A program made the position numbers and the translations under genes. Positions 33,074 to 41,492 of a stretch of DNA of 64,000 nt are shown here, piece after piece; positions within the stretch are counted from its first letter, which is position 1; the number at the start of each line of letters is the position of its first letter. Below the pieces are notes generated by a model, which worked only from the letters and a program-made list of their open reading frames with translations, was not told the DNA's origin and ran no database searches. This DNA is from Mesorhizobium sp. (GTDB lineage Bacteria; Pseudomonadota; Alphaproteobacteria; Rhizobiales; Rhizobiaceae): positions 124,001 to 188,000 of the forward strand of contig NZ_JAMLIG010000003.1 of NCBI RefSeq assembly GCF_023954305.1, given 5' to 3'.

Positions 33074-34711
33074 TCATTCTCCCGGGAGGGCGACGGCCGC
33101 GGGCACATCGCTCTCGAGGCGCTTCGCCAAGGGCACGGTTCGGACCGTCATCCACATGTTGTAGCAGCAGACGACCGCTCCGATCAGGAACAGAAGGCCG
33201 CCGAAGGCGCGGGCGATGTAGTAGGGATACATCGCGACCAGCGAATCCACGAAGGAATAGGCAAGCGCGCCGTCCTCGGTGTAGGTCCGCCACATCAAGC
33301 CCTGTATGATGCCGGAGTTCCACATCGCGAAGACGTAGATGAGCGTTCCGGCGATCGCCAGCCAGAAGTGGACCTCGACGAGTCTCGCCGAATACATGCG
33401 CTCCCGGTTCCAGAGGGTCGGCACGAGCGTGTAGAACGAGCCGAAGGTGATCAGTGCCACCCAGCCGAGAGCCCCCGCGTGGACGTGGCCAACCGTCCAG
33501 TCCGTGTAGTGGCTGAGCGCGTTGACAGGGCGGATTGCCATAAACGAGCCTTCGAAGGTCGACAGCCCGTAGAAGATCGCCGCCGCCATCATGAAGCGCA
33601 GCGTCGCATCGTCGCGGACCCGGTGCCATGCGCCATTCAGTGTCAGCAGCGCGTTGCCTGCCGAAGCCCAGGACGGAACCAGCAGCATGACAGAAAAGGT
33701 CATGCCGAGCGTCTGAACCCAGTGCGGCAGCGCCGTATAATGGAGGTGGTGGGAGCCTGCCCACATGTAGAAGAAGGTGATGCCCCAGAAGCTGAGGATC
33801 GAGAGGCGGTAGGAAAAGATCGGCCGCTGCGCCCGCACGGGAAGATAGTAGTAGAGCATTCCGAGGAAGCCCGCGGTGAGGAAGAACGCGACTGCGTTAT
33901 GTCCGTACCACCACTGGACCATCGCGTCCTGCACGCCCGGCCAGATCGTATAGCTCTTGGCATGCCCCCACGATACCGGAACGGCGAGGTTGTTGACGAT
34001 ATGCAGGATCGCGACGACCACGATGAAGGCCATGAAATACCAGTTCGCAACGTAGATGTGCGGCTCCCGACGACGGGCAATAGTGCGCAGGAACAGGACG
34101 AAATAGGTGATCCAGACGATGACGAGCCAGATATCGGCATACCACTCCGCCTCGGCGTATTCCTTCGATTGGGTCACGCCCAGCAGGTAGCCGGACACGG
34201 CGAGGATGCAGAACAGGTTGAAGCCAAAGAGAACGAACCACGGGCTGAACTGTCCGGCGAGCCGCGCCCGGGAGGTGCGCTGCACGACATGGAATGAAGT
34301 GGCGATCAGGGCGTTTCCGCCGAAGCCGAAGATGACCCCGGAGGTGTGCGTCGGGCGCAGCCTCCCGAATGTCGACCAGGCAGCGTCGAAGGCCAGGCTT
34401 GGCCATGCCAATTGTGCGGCGACCCACACGCCCATGAACATGCCGAACACCGCCCACGCCATCGACAGGACGATGCCGACCTTGATAGGGTCGTCATAGT
34501 AGGACGCCTCGCGGTCCTCGGTCGGCTCGGGCTCGTAGAACCCGGACAGGACCGGGTAGAGCAGTCCTCCCGCGAAGAGGATCACGAACAGCCCGTGAAC
34601 GCCAAGGGTGTCGTTCCTGCCGAGCGCGGCCATCGCGATCCCGGCGGCGACCAGCATGACGAGGACGACGGCCGCGTACTGCCGTTCGCTGGAGCTGAGT
34701 TTCCCGATCAT
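33074..34711 (-). CDS. ccoN: cbb3 cytochrome c oxidase subunit I
   Basis: A 545-residue catalytic subunit with about 12 membrane helices. Visible are the low-spin haem region (TSGVIFGFGGNALIATSFHV), WGHAKSYTIWPGVQDAMVQW then YGHNAVAFFLTAGFLGMLYY with the copper-B ligands, and HYTDWTVGHVHAGALGWVAL. It reduces O2 to water with high affinity. ATG 34711 follows AGAGGG. An NsrR-type gene lies 19 bases upstream in the same direction, so the oxidase may be read through from it. I did not find a convincing FNR/FixK anaerobox immediately upstream. Confidence 0.95.
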   Translation of the reverse strand: MIGKLSSSERQYAAVVLVMLVAAGIAMAALGRNDTLGVHGLFVILFAGGLLYPVLSGFYEPEPTEDREASYYDDPIKVGIVLSMAWAVFGMFMGVWVAAQLAWPSLAFDAAWSTFGRLRPTHTSGVIFGFGGNALIATSFHVVQRTSRARLAGQFSPWFVLFGFNLFCILAVSGYLLGVTQSKEYAEAEWYADIWLVIVWITYFVLFLRTIARRREPHIYVANWYFMAFIVVVAILHIVNNLAVPVSWGHAKSYTIWPGVQDAMVQWWYGHNAVAFFLTAGFLGMLYYYLPVRAQRPIFSYRLSILSFWGITFFYMWAGSHHLHYTALPHWVQTLGMTFSVMLLVPSWASAGNALLTLNGAWHRVRDDATLRFMMAAAIFYGLSTFEGSFMAIRPVNALSHYTDWTVGHVHAGALGWVALITFGSFYTLVPTLWNRERMYSARLVEVHFWLAIAGTLIYVFAMWNSGIIQGLMWRTYTEDGALAYSFVDSLVAMYPYYIARAFGGLLFLIGAVVCCYNMWMTVRTVPLAKRLESDVPAAVALPGE

Positions 34712-34730
34712 GGTGCCCTCTGAAGGTCGA

Positions 34731-35186
34731 TCATGCTGGCTCCGCAGTCTTGCTCGGCAGCCCAAGAAGCGCTGCAAGAACTTCCCTGTTCCCGGCTATG
34801 TCCGCCAGCGAATAATCGTCGAATACGGATAAGAATGCCGCGACCGCTTTCTTGACAACCCCCCTGATCCGACAGGCGGAAGATATTGCGCAGCTTCCGC
34901 CGTCGCAGCGCATACATTCGACCAACGCGAAATCGTGTTCGGTCTGCCGTACAACATCACCGAGATTGATCTCTTCCGGCTTCCTTGCGAGCGCGATGCC
35001 ACCTGACCGTCCGCGCACGCTCGTCAGGTAGCCGAGACGTCCGAGGTGCAGGGCCACCTTGAGCAGGTGGTTGCGGGAGATGCCGTAGCTTTCGGCGACG
35101 TCGCCGACGCGGGAAGGCCGGCCCGGGTTCAGCGCTAGATAGACCAGCATGCGCAGCGCGTAGTCGGTGTGATAGGTCAGGCGCAC
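34731..35186 (-). CDS. nsrR: NsrR-type Rrf2 regulator (NO-responsive)
   Basis: A 151-residue Rrf2-family repressor: MRLTYHTDYALRMLVYLALN, the winged helix ESYGISRNHLLKVALHLGRL, then GYLTSVRGRSGGIALARKPE. Cysteines fall at residues 91, 99 and 105 (ECMRCDGGSCAISSACR), the same spacing as the Fe-S ligands of NsrR; a fourth Cys is at 94. NsrR proteins sense nitric oxide through this cluster. The gene is directly upstream of ccoN and directly downstream of a truncated haemoglobin gene, which together suggest NO-linked control of haemoglobin and oxidase. Confidence 0.88.
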   Translation of the reverse strand: MRLTYHTDYALRMLVYLALNPGRPSRVGDVAESYGISRNHLLKVALHLGRLGYLTSVRGRSGGIALARKPEEINLGDVVRQTEHDFALVECMRCDGGSCAISSACRIRGVVKKAVAAFLSVFDDYSLADIAGNREVLAALLGLPSKTAEPA

Positions 35187-35238
35187 TGCTGCCTCCCCGG
35201 TTCGGAGGGCGCGATCGCCGCATCGCGGCTGGCGGCCG

Positions 35239-35682
35239 TCATCGATCAGCTCCCGAAGGGCGCTCCAGGCGGAAGAACATCGCGAGCTTCAAGCTTTTCG
35301 CTATGCGCTCGGCTCGGTCGACGAATGGCTGCGCTACCCCGTCAGGGCAGACCTCTTCCGCGGTGGCGCGGAAATGTCCTAACCAGACGTCGAAGTCTGC
35401 CTCGCGCACCTGTTCGAGCCTCGTGTGTGCGGGCACGGGGCGCCCGCTGTACGAGCCGTCCTTCAGGACCACCGAGCACCAGAAGTCCGTCATCTTCTCT
35501 AGATGCGGCTCCCAGCTTCCTATGATCTCGGCTGCGAAGATGGGCCCCAGCCGATCGTCCTGGCGGACGCGCCCGTAGAACTCGCGCACCAGGCGGCCGA
35601 TGAAGGCTCGATCGACATCCGGATGGACGAAAGCTCGTTCCTCGGGTGGGCGCTGCAACTGCGCGGATGCTCGCAAGATCAA
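35239..35682 (-). CDS. Group III truncated haemoglobin
   Basis: The core (FIGRLVREFYGRVRQDDRLG, PIFAAEIIGSWEPHLEKMTD, FWCSVVLKDGSYSGRPVPAH, then DFDVWLGHFRATAEEVC) is that of a group III truncated haemoglobin; the proximal His lies in VPAHTRL and the FYGRV helix B segment is typical. The open frame starts at 35781, but the first 33 residues look like IS-derived sequence. A TTG at 35682 with AGGAG upstream gives a 147-residue protein of normal size, so I use that. These proteins bind O2 or NO and are often beside NsrR. Confidence 0.8.
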   Translation of the reverse strand: MILRASAQLQRPPEERAFVHPDVDRAFIGRLVREFYGRVRQDDRLGPIFAAEIIGSWEPHLEKMTDFWCSVVLKDGSYSGRPVPAHTRLEQVREADFDVWLGHFRATAEEVCPDGVAQPFVDRAERIAKSLKLAMFFRLERPSGADR

Positions 35683-35894
35683 TGTGGTATCTCCTATGCC
35701 ACTTTCTAGGGTCGGCTCGCCCTGAAGGAAAGCTCCCAGATGTCGCAGCCCGCTCTCGTAAAGCTCTTTGCGCCGGAACAACGTTCGCCGAGACCGGCTT
35801 CGTTGATCAATTCAGGATGATCGATCGTCGCCAAAGTCGATGAATGCAGCGTCCCTTCGGAATCCCTGTGCTCCAGCTTCAATGTCCATTCCAT
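35683..35894 (-). mobile_element. Possible transposase N-terminal remnant
   Basis: The reverse frame from 35894, MEWTLKLEHRDSEGTLHSST followed by LATIDHPELINEAGLGER, has the look of the first 40 residues of an ISKra4-like transposase (MxWTxxxE... LATI). It then breaks and a piece in another frame (KELYESGLRHLGAFLQGEP) follows. It ends where the haemoglobin gene starts. Assignment is tentative. Confidence 0.35.
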
Positions 35895-35949
35895 CCGGCA
35901 TCTCCCTGATCACATCGACCAGAGGCTACCGATCAATCCTTGCTGGACC

Positions 35950-36451
35950 CCCAACTTCTTTCCGGTCTCCGCTTCAACTGCCGCAGGATGGTGTCGTCGC
36001 TGACCGGCATGCCGAGCCGCTGCATCAACCGCTCGCCAGGACGGCCGCCGGCGCTGTGGCCGAGCAGGCCGACAATCTCAACGACCCTTCTCGTCCGGCG
36101 CGTGTATGGATCAGCAACCGTCGGCAGTCGGTCGATGAACGTTCGTCGTGCGCATTCCCCATGTGCACAACCAGCGGCTCAGCAGGAGCTTCACTGTCAC
36201 CGACTGCCCCTGGACCGGCAGATCCTGGAGGCCGCGGTGAGACCAGCCATGCCGATTTCGGCTTCGCCGTAAATTGGGGCAGATGCCGATCGAGGATCCA
36301 GCAGCGGAAACAACCCAACCGTCATCACCGGCGAGCGCGATACCCAGAATCTTGACCACTGGGCCGGGCGACTATTTCGATTTCGTTTGCATGCCGCGCA
36401 TAGCGGCACCATCGCTAACGGCGGATGAACCACACAAAGTGAGGAAGAACC
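35950..36451 (-). mobile_element. ISL3-family transposase fragment, left copy
   Basis: On the minus strand LALAGDDGWVVSAAGSSIGI, CPxxRRSRNRHGW and LQDLPVQGQSVTVKLLLSRW form the N-terminal zinc-finger and start of an ISL3 transposase; beyond several frame changes, QRLGMPVSDDTILRQLKR is recognisable. About 330 bases are almost identical to the fragment at 61349-61717, which lies in the opposite orientation. The left copy keeps about 70 bases that the right one has lost. Confidence 0.8.
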
Positions 36452-36540
36452 TGATTAGGTGCCAAGCGACACCAACTATCCGCTGCATGCCAATGTCACC
36501 ACATGAGCAGCCGACGTGAAACATTCGAAATTTTTTTGTG

Positions 36541-36552
36541 TGACGCGAGTCA
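36541..36552. promoter_or_regulatory. Candidate operator before module A
   Basis: TGAC-GCGA-GTCA is an inverted repeat about 55 bases before the first aminotransferase gene, in a stretch with a T-run (36531-36537) that departs from local composition. It could be the site for the RpiR regulator at the far end of the module. Support is limited to symmetry and position. Confidence 0.3.
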
Positions 36553-36607
36553 TTTGTTGCAATGACGGCGAGACCTGATAGCCTCGCTCTGAATAGAGGA
36601 AGGCCAA

Positions 36608-37972
36608 ATGAGTTTCGTGCTTCACAGGCAGCTCGCCAGCCCCACACCGGTTGCAGTCGCCGGTCGCGGGGTGTGGCTGGTCGACGCGGATGGTCGCGAG
36701 TATCTCGACGCTTGTGCAGGCGCGGCCGTTTCGGCCCTTGGACACGACGACGCTGAAGTCTCCGCAGCGGTCGCAGCTCAAATGTCGCGACTTTCTTACG
36801 CGCACACGTCCTTCTTCAGCAGCGAGCCCGCCGAACGGCTCGCGGGAGCGCTTATCGAGGCTGCCGGATCACCGTTCTCGAAGGTCTTCTTCACATCGAG
36901 CGGATCGGAGGCCGTCGAGGCTGCGATCAAGTTCGCGCGACAACATTTTGTCGAAAAGGGTGAGGCTACGCGCCGCCATATTATCGGGCGCTGGCAGAGC
37001 TACCACGGCAACACGCTCGGAGCGCTGTCGGCGGGCGGCAACAAGCTGCGTCGAGCGCTGTATGGGCCGTTGCTGCTCGACATGCATCATATCGACGCCT
37101 GCAATGCCTATCGCGGGCAGTTGGCCGGCGAAACCCTCGACCAGTTCGGGCTCCGCATGGCCGATCAGCTAGAAGCCAAGATTCTTGAGCTTGGACCCGA
37201 AACAGTTGCCGCCTTTGTCGCAGAGCCGGTGGTGGGGGCCACGCTGGGTGCGGTCGCCGCCCCGCCGTCTTATTTCCCCCGTATACGCGAGATTTGTGAT
37301 CGCTACGGCGTGCTCCTGGTGTTTGACGAGGTCATGTGCGGCATGGGACGACTCGGGAGCCTCTTCGCTTTCGAAACAGTCGGCGTGCGGCCAGACATCG
37401 TCTGTATCGCTAAGGGACTTGGGTCGGGCTATCAGCCCATCGCAGCGATGCTGCTGACCGATTCGGTCGTGAAGCCCCTCGCCGAAGGGTCGGGATCATT
37501 CATGCACGGCCACACTTACCAAGGCCACCCCGTCGCCTGTGCCGCCGCTGCCGTCGTTCTGTCCAAGATCTCCTCGCCCCAGATGCTGGCCCGCGTCACG
37601 GAGGCCGGAAAGAGGCTCAAGGATGGCTTGCGCGCGCGGATTGGTAACTCTCCGCATGTCGGCGAGATCCGAGGCGAAGGTCTGTTCGTCGGCGTGGAAT
37701 TCGTTGCGGACGCCGACAGCAAGGAGCCCTTTCCCCACACGTCCAAACTCAATTCACTGATCAAACGCGAGGCGATGGACAGGGGGCTGCTCGTCTACGC
37801 GATGGGCGGTACGCGGGACGGGCAGTCCGGTGACCACGTCCTGCTTGCACCGCCTTTCGTCATCTCGAACGAGGAGATCGACAAGGTCGTCGAGCTGTTT
37901 GCTGAGGCATCCGCGGCGGCGCTGGATCGGGTCCTGCCACGCACTGTCCCGACGGTTGGGCCAAGGCTTTGA
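36608..37972 (+). CDS. Class III aminotransferase (aspartate aminotransferase family)
   Basis: A 454-residue PLP aminotransferase. It has VDADGREYLDACAGAAVSAL near the start, FFTSSGSEAVEAAIKFARQH (PLP phosphate loop), WQSYHGNTLGALSAGGNK, VLLVFDEVMCGMGRLGSLFA (PLP Asp) and IVCIAKGLGSGYQPIAAMLL (catalytic Lys in AKGL). Members transaminate omega- or beta-amino acids with pyruvate or 2-oxoglutarate. It opens module A, with an AGGAAGG site before ATG 36608, and lies 14 bases from the cyclic amidohydrolase. It probably removes the amino group of the amino acid freed by the hydrolases. Confidence 0.9.
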   Translation: MSFVLHRQLASPTPVAVAGRGVWLVDADGREYLDACAGAAVSALGHDDAEVSAAVAAQMSRLSYAHTSFFSSEPAERLAGALIEAAGSPFSKVFFTSSGSEAVEAAIKFARQHFVEKGEATRRHIIGRWQSYHGNTLGALSAGGNKLRRALYGPLLLDMHHIDACNAYRGQLAGETLDQFGLRMADQLEAKILELGPETVAAFVAEPVVGATLGAVAAPPSYFPRIREICDRYGVLLVFDEVMCGMGRLGSLFAFETVGVRPDIVCIAKGLGSGYQPIAAMLLTDSVVKPLAEGSGSFMHGHTYQGHPVACAAAAVVLSKISSPQMLARVTEAGKRLKDGLRARIGNSPHVGEIRGEGLFVGVEFVADADSKEPFPHTSKLNSLIKREAMDRGLLVYAMGGTRDGQSGDHVLLAPPFVISNEEIDKVVELFAEASAAALDRVLPRTVPTVGPRL

Positions 37973-37986
37973 AGAAGGGTCTGTAG

Positions 37987-39348
37987 ATGGATTTCGATCT
38001 GGTGCTGCGCGGCGATCTCGTTCTTGCCGACGAGGTAATTCCGGATGGATATGTCGGTGTGGCGGGCGGTTCGATCGCCGCCATCGGCCAGGGTGCGCCG
38101 TGCAGCGGAGCGCCGGTCGCGGACTATTCAGGACATCTGCTATTCCCAGGTCTGATCGACGCACAGGTCCATGCTGGCAGCATCGAGAGAGTTGTCGGAC
38201 TGACGGACGCGACGCGTGCCGCCGCGGCCGGCGGCGTCACGACGATCGTCGACATGCCGTTCGACAATCCTCTGCCTGTGGACAATGTCGAAGCATTGCG
38301 TGCGAAGATCGAGCGCATTGCCGAACTCGCATATGTCGATGTGGCACTCTACGTCACCGCCCCCAAAGGAGGCCGCACCAATGCCATCGCTGAGCTGATC
38401 GAAGGCGGTGCATGTGCGGTCAAGCTGTCGACTTACGAGTACCATCCGACTCGCTTTCCGCGTTCGACTATGGGGGAGATGTATCAGGTCTTCACGGAAG
38501 CGGCGCCCCTCGATGTGCCGGTCGCCTTTCACAATGAGGATCAGGAGATCGTCGCCAGCCTGACCGCCTCGGTTCAGGCCGCCGGCCGTTTCGGACCGGA
38601 AACCCACGCTCTGACGCGTCCGCCGATCGCCGAAATGGTTGCCAATGCCCAAGTCCTGGAGCTCGGTCTGCGCACGGGCGCTCGGACCCACATCGTGCAC
38701 AGCTCGATCATCGAAGGCTTCGAGATGATCGATCGCTACCGTGCGCTTGGCGGCCGCGTGAGCGCTGAGACCTGCCTCCAATACCTGATCTTCAACGAAG
38801 ACGACGTCGTGCGTGACGGGCCATCGATGAAGCAGACGCCACCGCTTCGATCCGAGGCCCAGCGGCTGGCGTTGTGGGCTGCGCTCGCTGACGGCCGCGT
38901 CGAGATCGTTTCCACAGATCACGTCGCCTGGCCTTTGTCGCGCAAAAGCGATCCGGACATGTTCAAGAACAGTTCCGGCGTGCCCGGCCTCGAGTCGCTG
39001 TTGCCGATCCTCTACACCGGCATCGTCGAACGGTCCCTCTCCCCCACGATCATTGCGCGAGTCTGCTCCGCCAACGTCGCCCGCCACTTCGGCCTGCATG
39101 GGCGCAAGGGCGCCATCAGGATCGGAGCGGACGCCGATTTCGCGGTACTGCGCAGGGAGGATGGCAGGTTCGACGCCTCCAGCATGGTCTCCGCGGAGAA
39201 GTGGAGTCCTTATCACGGCAGGCCGACGGCCGGGCGGGTTGCCGCGACCTATCTGCGCGGCGAACGGATCTTCGCAGACGGCTCCGTTGCAGACGGTCCG
39301 CGCGGCGCCTTCGTCAAACCTGAACGAAACAAATTAGGGCGGACATGA
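37987..39348 (+). CDS. Cyclic amidohydrolase (dihydropyrimidinase/hydantoinase/allantoinase group)
   Basis: A 453-residue amidohydrolase. The first metal motif is LFPGLIDAQVHAG (DxQxH instead of the classic DxHxH, as in some dihydroorotase-like members). The carboxylated Lys is in GACAVKLSTYEYHP, metal His residues in VAFHNEDQE and ARTHIVHSSIIEGF, and the Asp in EIVSTDHVAWP. The C-terminus, NVARHFGLHGRKGAIRIGAD, is normal. It should open a cyclic amide or ureide ring. The two genes that follow encode hydrolases acting on N-carbamoyl or amide products, so the substrate is most likely a cyclic ureide such as a substituted dihydrouracil or hydantoin. Confidence 0.88.
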   Translation: MDFDLVLRGDLVLADEVIPDGYVGVAGGSIAAIGQGAPCSGAPVADYSGHLLFPGLIDAQVHAGSIERVVGLTDATRAAAAGGVTTIVDMPFDNPLPVDNVEALRAKIERIAELAYVDVALYVTAPKGGRTNAIAELIEGGACAVKLSTYEYHPTRFPRSTMGEMYQVFTEAAPLDVPVAFHNEDQEIVASLTASVQAAGRFGPETHALTRPPIAEMVANAQVLELGLRTGARTHIVHSSIIEGFEMIDRYRALGGRVSAETCLQYLIFNEDDVVRDGPSMKQTPPLRSEAQRLALWAALADGRVEIVSTDHVAWPLSRKSDPDMFKNSSGVPGLESLLPILYTGIVERSLSPTIIARVCSANVARHFGLHGRKGAIRIGADADFAVLRREDGRFDASSMVSAEKWSPYHGRPTAGRVAATYLRGERIFADGSVADGPRGAFVKPERNKLGRT

Positions 39349-40157
39349 GAGTAGCAGCAGTACAGATGAACAGCGGCGACGATGTCGCTGCGAACGTCCA
39401 TAAGGCGTGCGGCTACGTCGATCGAGCGGCAGGCGAAGGCGCGGAACTCGTGGTCCTGCCCGAGTTCTTCAACACGATTTTCTTCGCTCAGTACCGCGAC
39501 CAGAAGTATCACGCGCTGGCCGAGACCGACACCGGAGCGACGATGAGCGCCATCCGCGAGGCAGCGGTGCGCAACAAAATAGCCGTGATCGCCACGATCT
39601 ACGAAGAGGTGGAGATCGGCCTCTGCTACGACACCGCGATGCATGTCGGTGCGGACGGCGACATCCATCACAAATACCGCAAGGTGCATCCCGCCGCAGT
39701 GAAAAGCCTGGAGAAGATCTATTTTCGCTACGGCTCGCGCTTCGACACCTACGGGTTCGGTGATTGGCGCATCGGTATCGGCGTCTGCTACGACATGGGC
39801 TTTCCTGAGACAGCCCGCTGTCTCGCTTCAAATGGCGCGGAACTGCTGATCGCGCCGTATGCGACCTCTCGACAAAACATGTTCCAGGAGGTCCTGCGCA
39901 CACGCGCTTTCGAGAACGGCTGCTTCCTCGTCGCCGCCAACAAGGTTGGTCAAGAACATGACTGGTATTTCCCCGGCGGGAGCATGATCTGCGATCCGAC
40001 CGGCCGGCTACTTGCCTCTGCCGACACTCAGAACGAGGCGGTTCTGGTCGCCGACATCGACCGCGACGCCATCCGCGAAGCGCGTATCAGCTACCCCAAT
40101 CGGCGCGATCGCAGGCCGGATCTTTACGGCGCGATCACCCGCGAAACCGACGCGTAA
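39345..40157 (+). CDS. Nitrilase-superfamily amidohydrolase (N-carbamoyl amino acid hydrolase-like)
   Basis: A 270-residue member of the C-N hydrolase family with the full catalytic triad: Glu in ELVVLPEFFNTIFFA, Lys in HHKYRKVHPAAVKS and Cys in IGIGVCYDMGFPETARCLA. The family includes beta-ureidopropionase and N-carbamoyl-D-amino acid hydrolase. The start overlaps the amidohydrolase stop by 4 bases (translational coupling), so it likely takes the ring-opened product. Substrate stereochemistry cannot be read from the sequence. Confidence 0.88.
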   Translation: MRVAAVQMNSGDDVAANVHKACGYVDRAAGEGAELVVLPEFFNTIFFAQYRDQKYHALAETDTGATMSAIREAAVRNKIAVIATIYEEVEIGLCYDTAMHVGADGDIHHKYRKVHPAAVKSLEKIYFRYGSRFDTYGFGDWRIGIGVCYDMGFPETARCLASNGAELLIAPYATSRQNMFQEVLRTRAFENGCFLVAANKVGQEHDWYFPGGSMICDPTGRLLASADTQNEAVLVADIDRDAIREARISYPNRRDRRPDLYGAITRETDA

Positions 40158-40165
40158 GCGGATCC

Positions 40166-41455
40166 ATGAAATACGAGAAAATCATCGCTGAAATTGCTGG
40201 CCTCGCCGACGAGGCTGCCGCTCTCTTCGAGGAGATTGCCACCGCATCGCACGACGGTCGCGGCATCACGCGTGCGGCGTTCGGTCCAACCGAGACCATG
40301 GCCGGCGACGTGTTGAAGAGGTTCGCCCTCAAGGAGGGACTCGATGTCTCCACGGATCCGGTGGGCAACTTCCACTACGATATGCAGGGAGATGCGCCCA
40401 GCAAGACCGTCGTGATCGCATCGCACCTCGACTCAGTCCCTGTAGGCGGCAATTTCGATGGACTCGCGGGCGTGGTGGCTGGAGTCGTTGTGCAGGCGGC
40501 GTGCCACCGCGCCGGGGTCTGCCCGTCGTTGAACCTGAAGACGATTGGCTTCCGTTGTGAAGAGAGCCCCTGGTTCGGCACCGCCTATATCGGCAGCAAG
40601 CTCGCTCTCGGCCTGCTTGGTCAGGATGAGCTTGACGGGCTTAAGCGTTTCGACACCGGCAAATCTCTCGCGACCCACCTGCACGAAATTGGCGCCATCT
40701 CTGTTGCTTCCGACATGCGCGCGCAGCGGCTTCCGGTTGAGAACATCGCCGCCTACCTCGAGCTGCATATCGAACAGGGACCGCTCCTCGACGACTTGGA
40801 GCTGCCGGTCGGCGTCGCCACGGCCATCCGTGGCAACATCCGCCATCCGTTCGCGGCATGCAGCGGGCGCTATGGTCATGCGGCCGCCAGCCCACGGCAC
40901 CTGCGGTCCGACGCCATGACCGCGACTGCACGGCTCATCGCCGCCGCGGATGGATTCTGGGCGGACCTATTGGCCGAGGGCGGCAATGACGATCTGATCA
41001 TAAACTTCGGTATTGTCGCGACTGATCCGGAGCAGCATGCGATGACAAAGGTGCCCGGCGACGTGCGGTTCAGCTTCAATATAGGAGGTACCCGCAACGA
41101 CGTGATGGACCGGCTCTACCGGCGCATTCGCAACGAGGCCGAGCGGCTCGAACGCGAATTCCGTGTCAGCTTCGATTTCGGCTCGCGGGTTGGAACGGAG
41201 GGGATCCAATTGGATCCGGGACTGGCCCAAGTGGCTCGGCAGTCGGCCAAGGACTTAGGCATTGCGATGCACAGCCTACCCACGGTCGGTCATGACGCAG
41301 CGATGTTAGCCAAGCTCGGCGTGCCGACGGGGATGCTCCTGGTGCGCAACCAGAACGGCAGCCACAACCCCGACGAGGCGATGCGGATCCCCGATTTCAT
41401 CGCAGCGACAAAGGTGCTTGCGCTTTGGGCCATCAGCCCACCGCGCCAATCATAA
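40166..41455 (+). CDS. M20-family amidase (hydantoinase/carbamoylase type)
   Basis: A 429-residue zinc amidohydrolase. The metal sites are VVIASHLDSVPVGGNFDGLA (HxD), FRCEESPWFGTAYIGSK (Glu pair) and AYLELHIEQGPLLDD (His). Then come FAACSGRYGHAAASPRHLRS and the C-terminal PTVGHDAAMLAKLGVPTGML. The group contains L-carbamoylase, allantoate amidohydrolase and M20-type beta-ureidopropionase. It starts 8 bases after the nitrilase-type gene. Two unrelated folds for probably similar chemistry lie side by side. Confidence 0.9.
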   Translation: MKYEKIIAEIAGLADEAAALFEEIATASHDGRGITRAAFGPTETMAGDVLKRFALKEGLDVSTDPVGNFHYDMQGDAPSKTVVIASHLDSVPVGGNFDGLAGVVAGVVVQAACHRAGVCPSLNLKTIGFRCEESPWFGTAYIGSKLALGLLGQDELDGLKRFDTGKSLATHLHEIGAISVASDMRAQRLPVENIAAYLELHIEQGPLLDDLELPVGVATAIRGNIRHPFAACSGRYGHAAASPRHLRSDAMTATARLIAAADGFWADLLAEGGNDDLIINFGIVATDPEQHAMTKVPGDVRFSFNIGGTRNDVMDRLYRRIRNEAERLEREFRVSFDFGSRVGTEGIQLDPGLAQVARQSAKDLGIAMHSLPTVGHDAAMLAKLGVPTGMLLVRNQNGSHNPDEAMRIPDFIAATKVLALWAISPPRQS

Positions 41456-41492
41456 GAAGACGACCTAACCTCCAACGAAAAGGAACTACAGA

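Noticed and set aside
36541..36552. Firm RpiR operator call
   Set aside because: Only a short 4-base-arm symmetry was seen, with no second copy; kept as a low-confidence candidate only.
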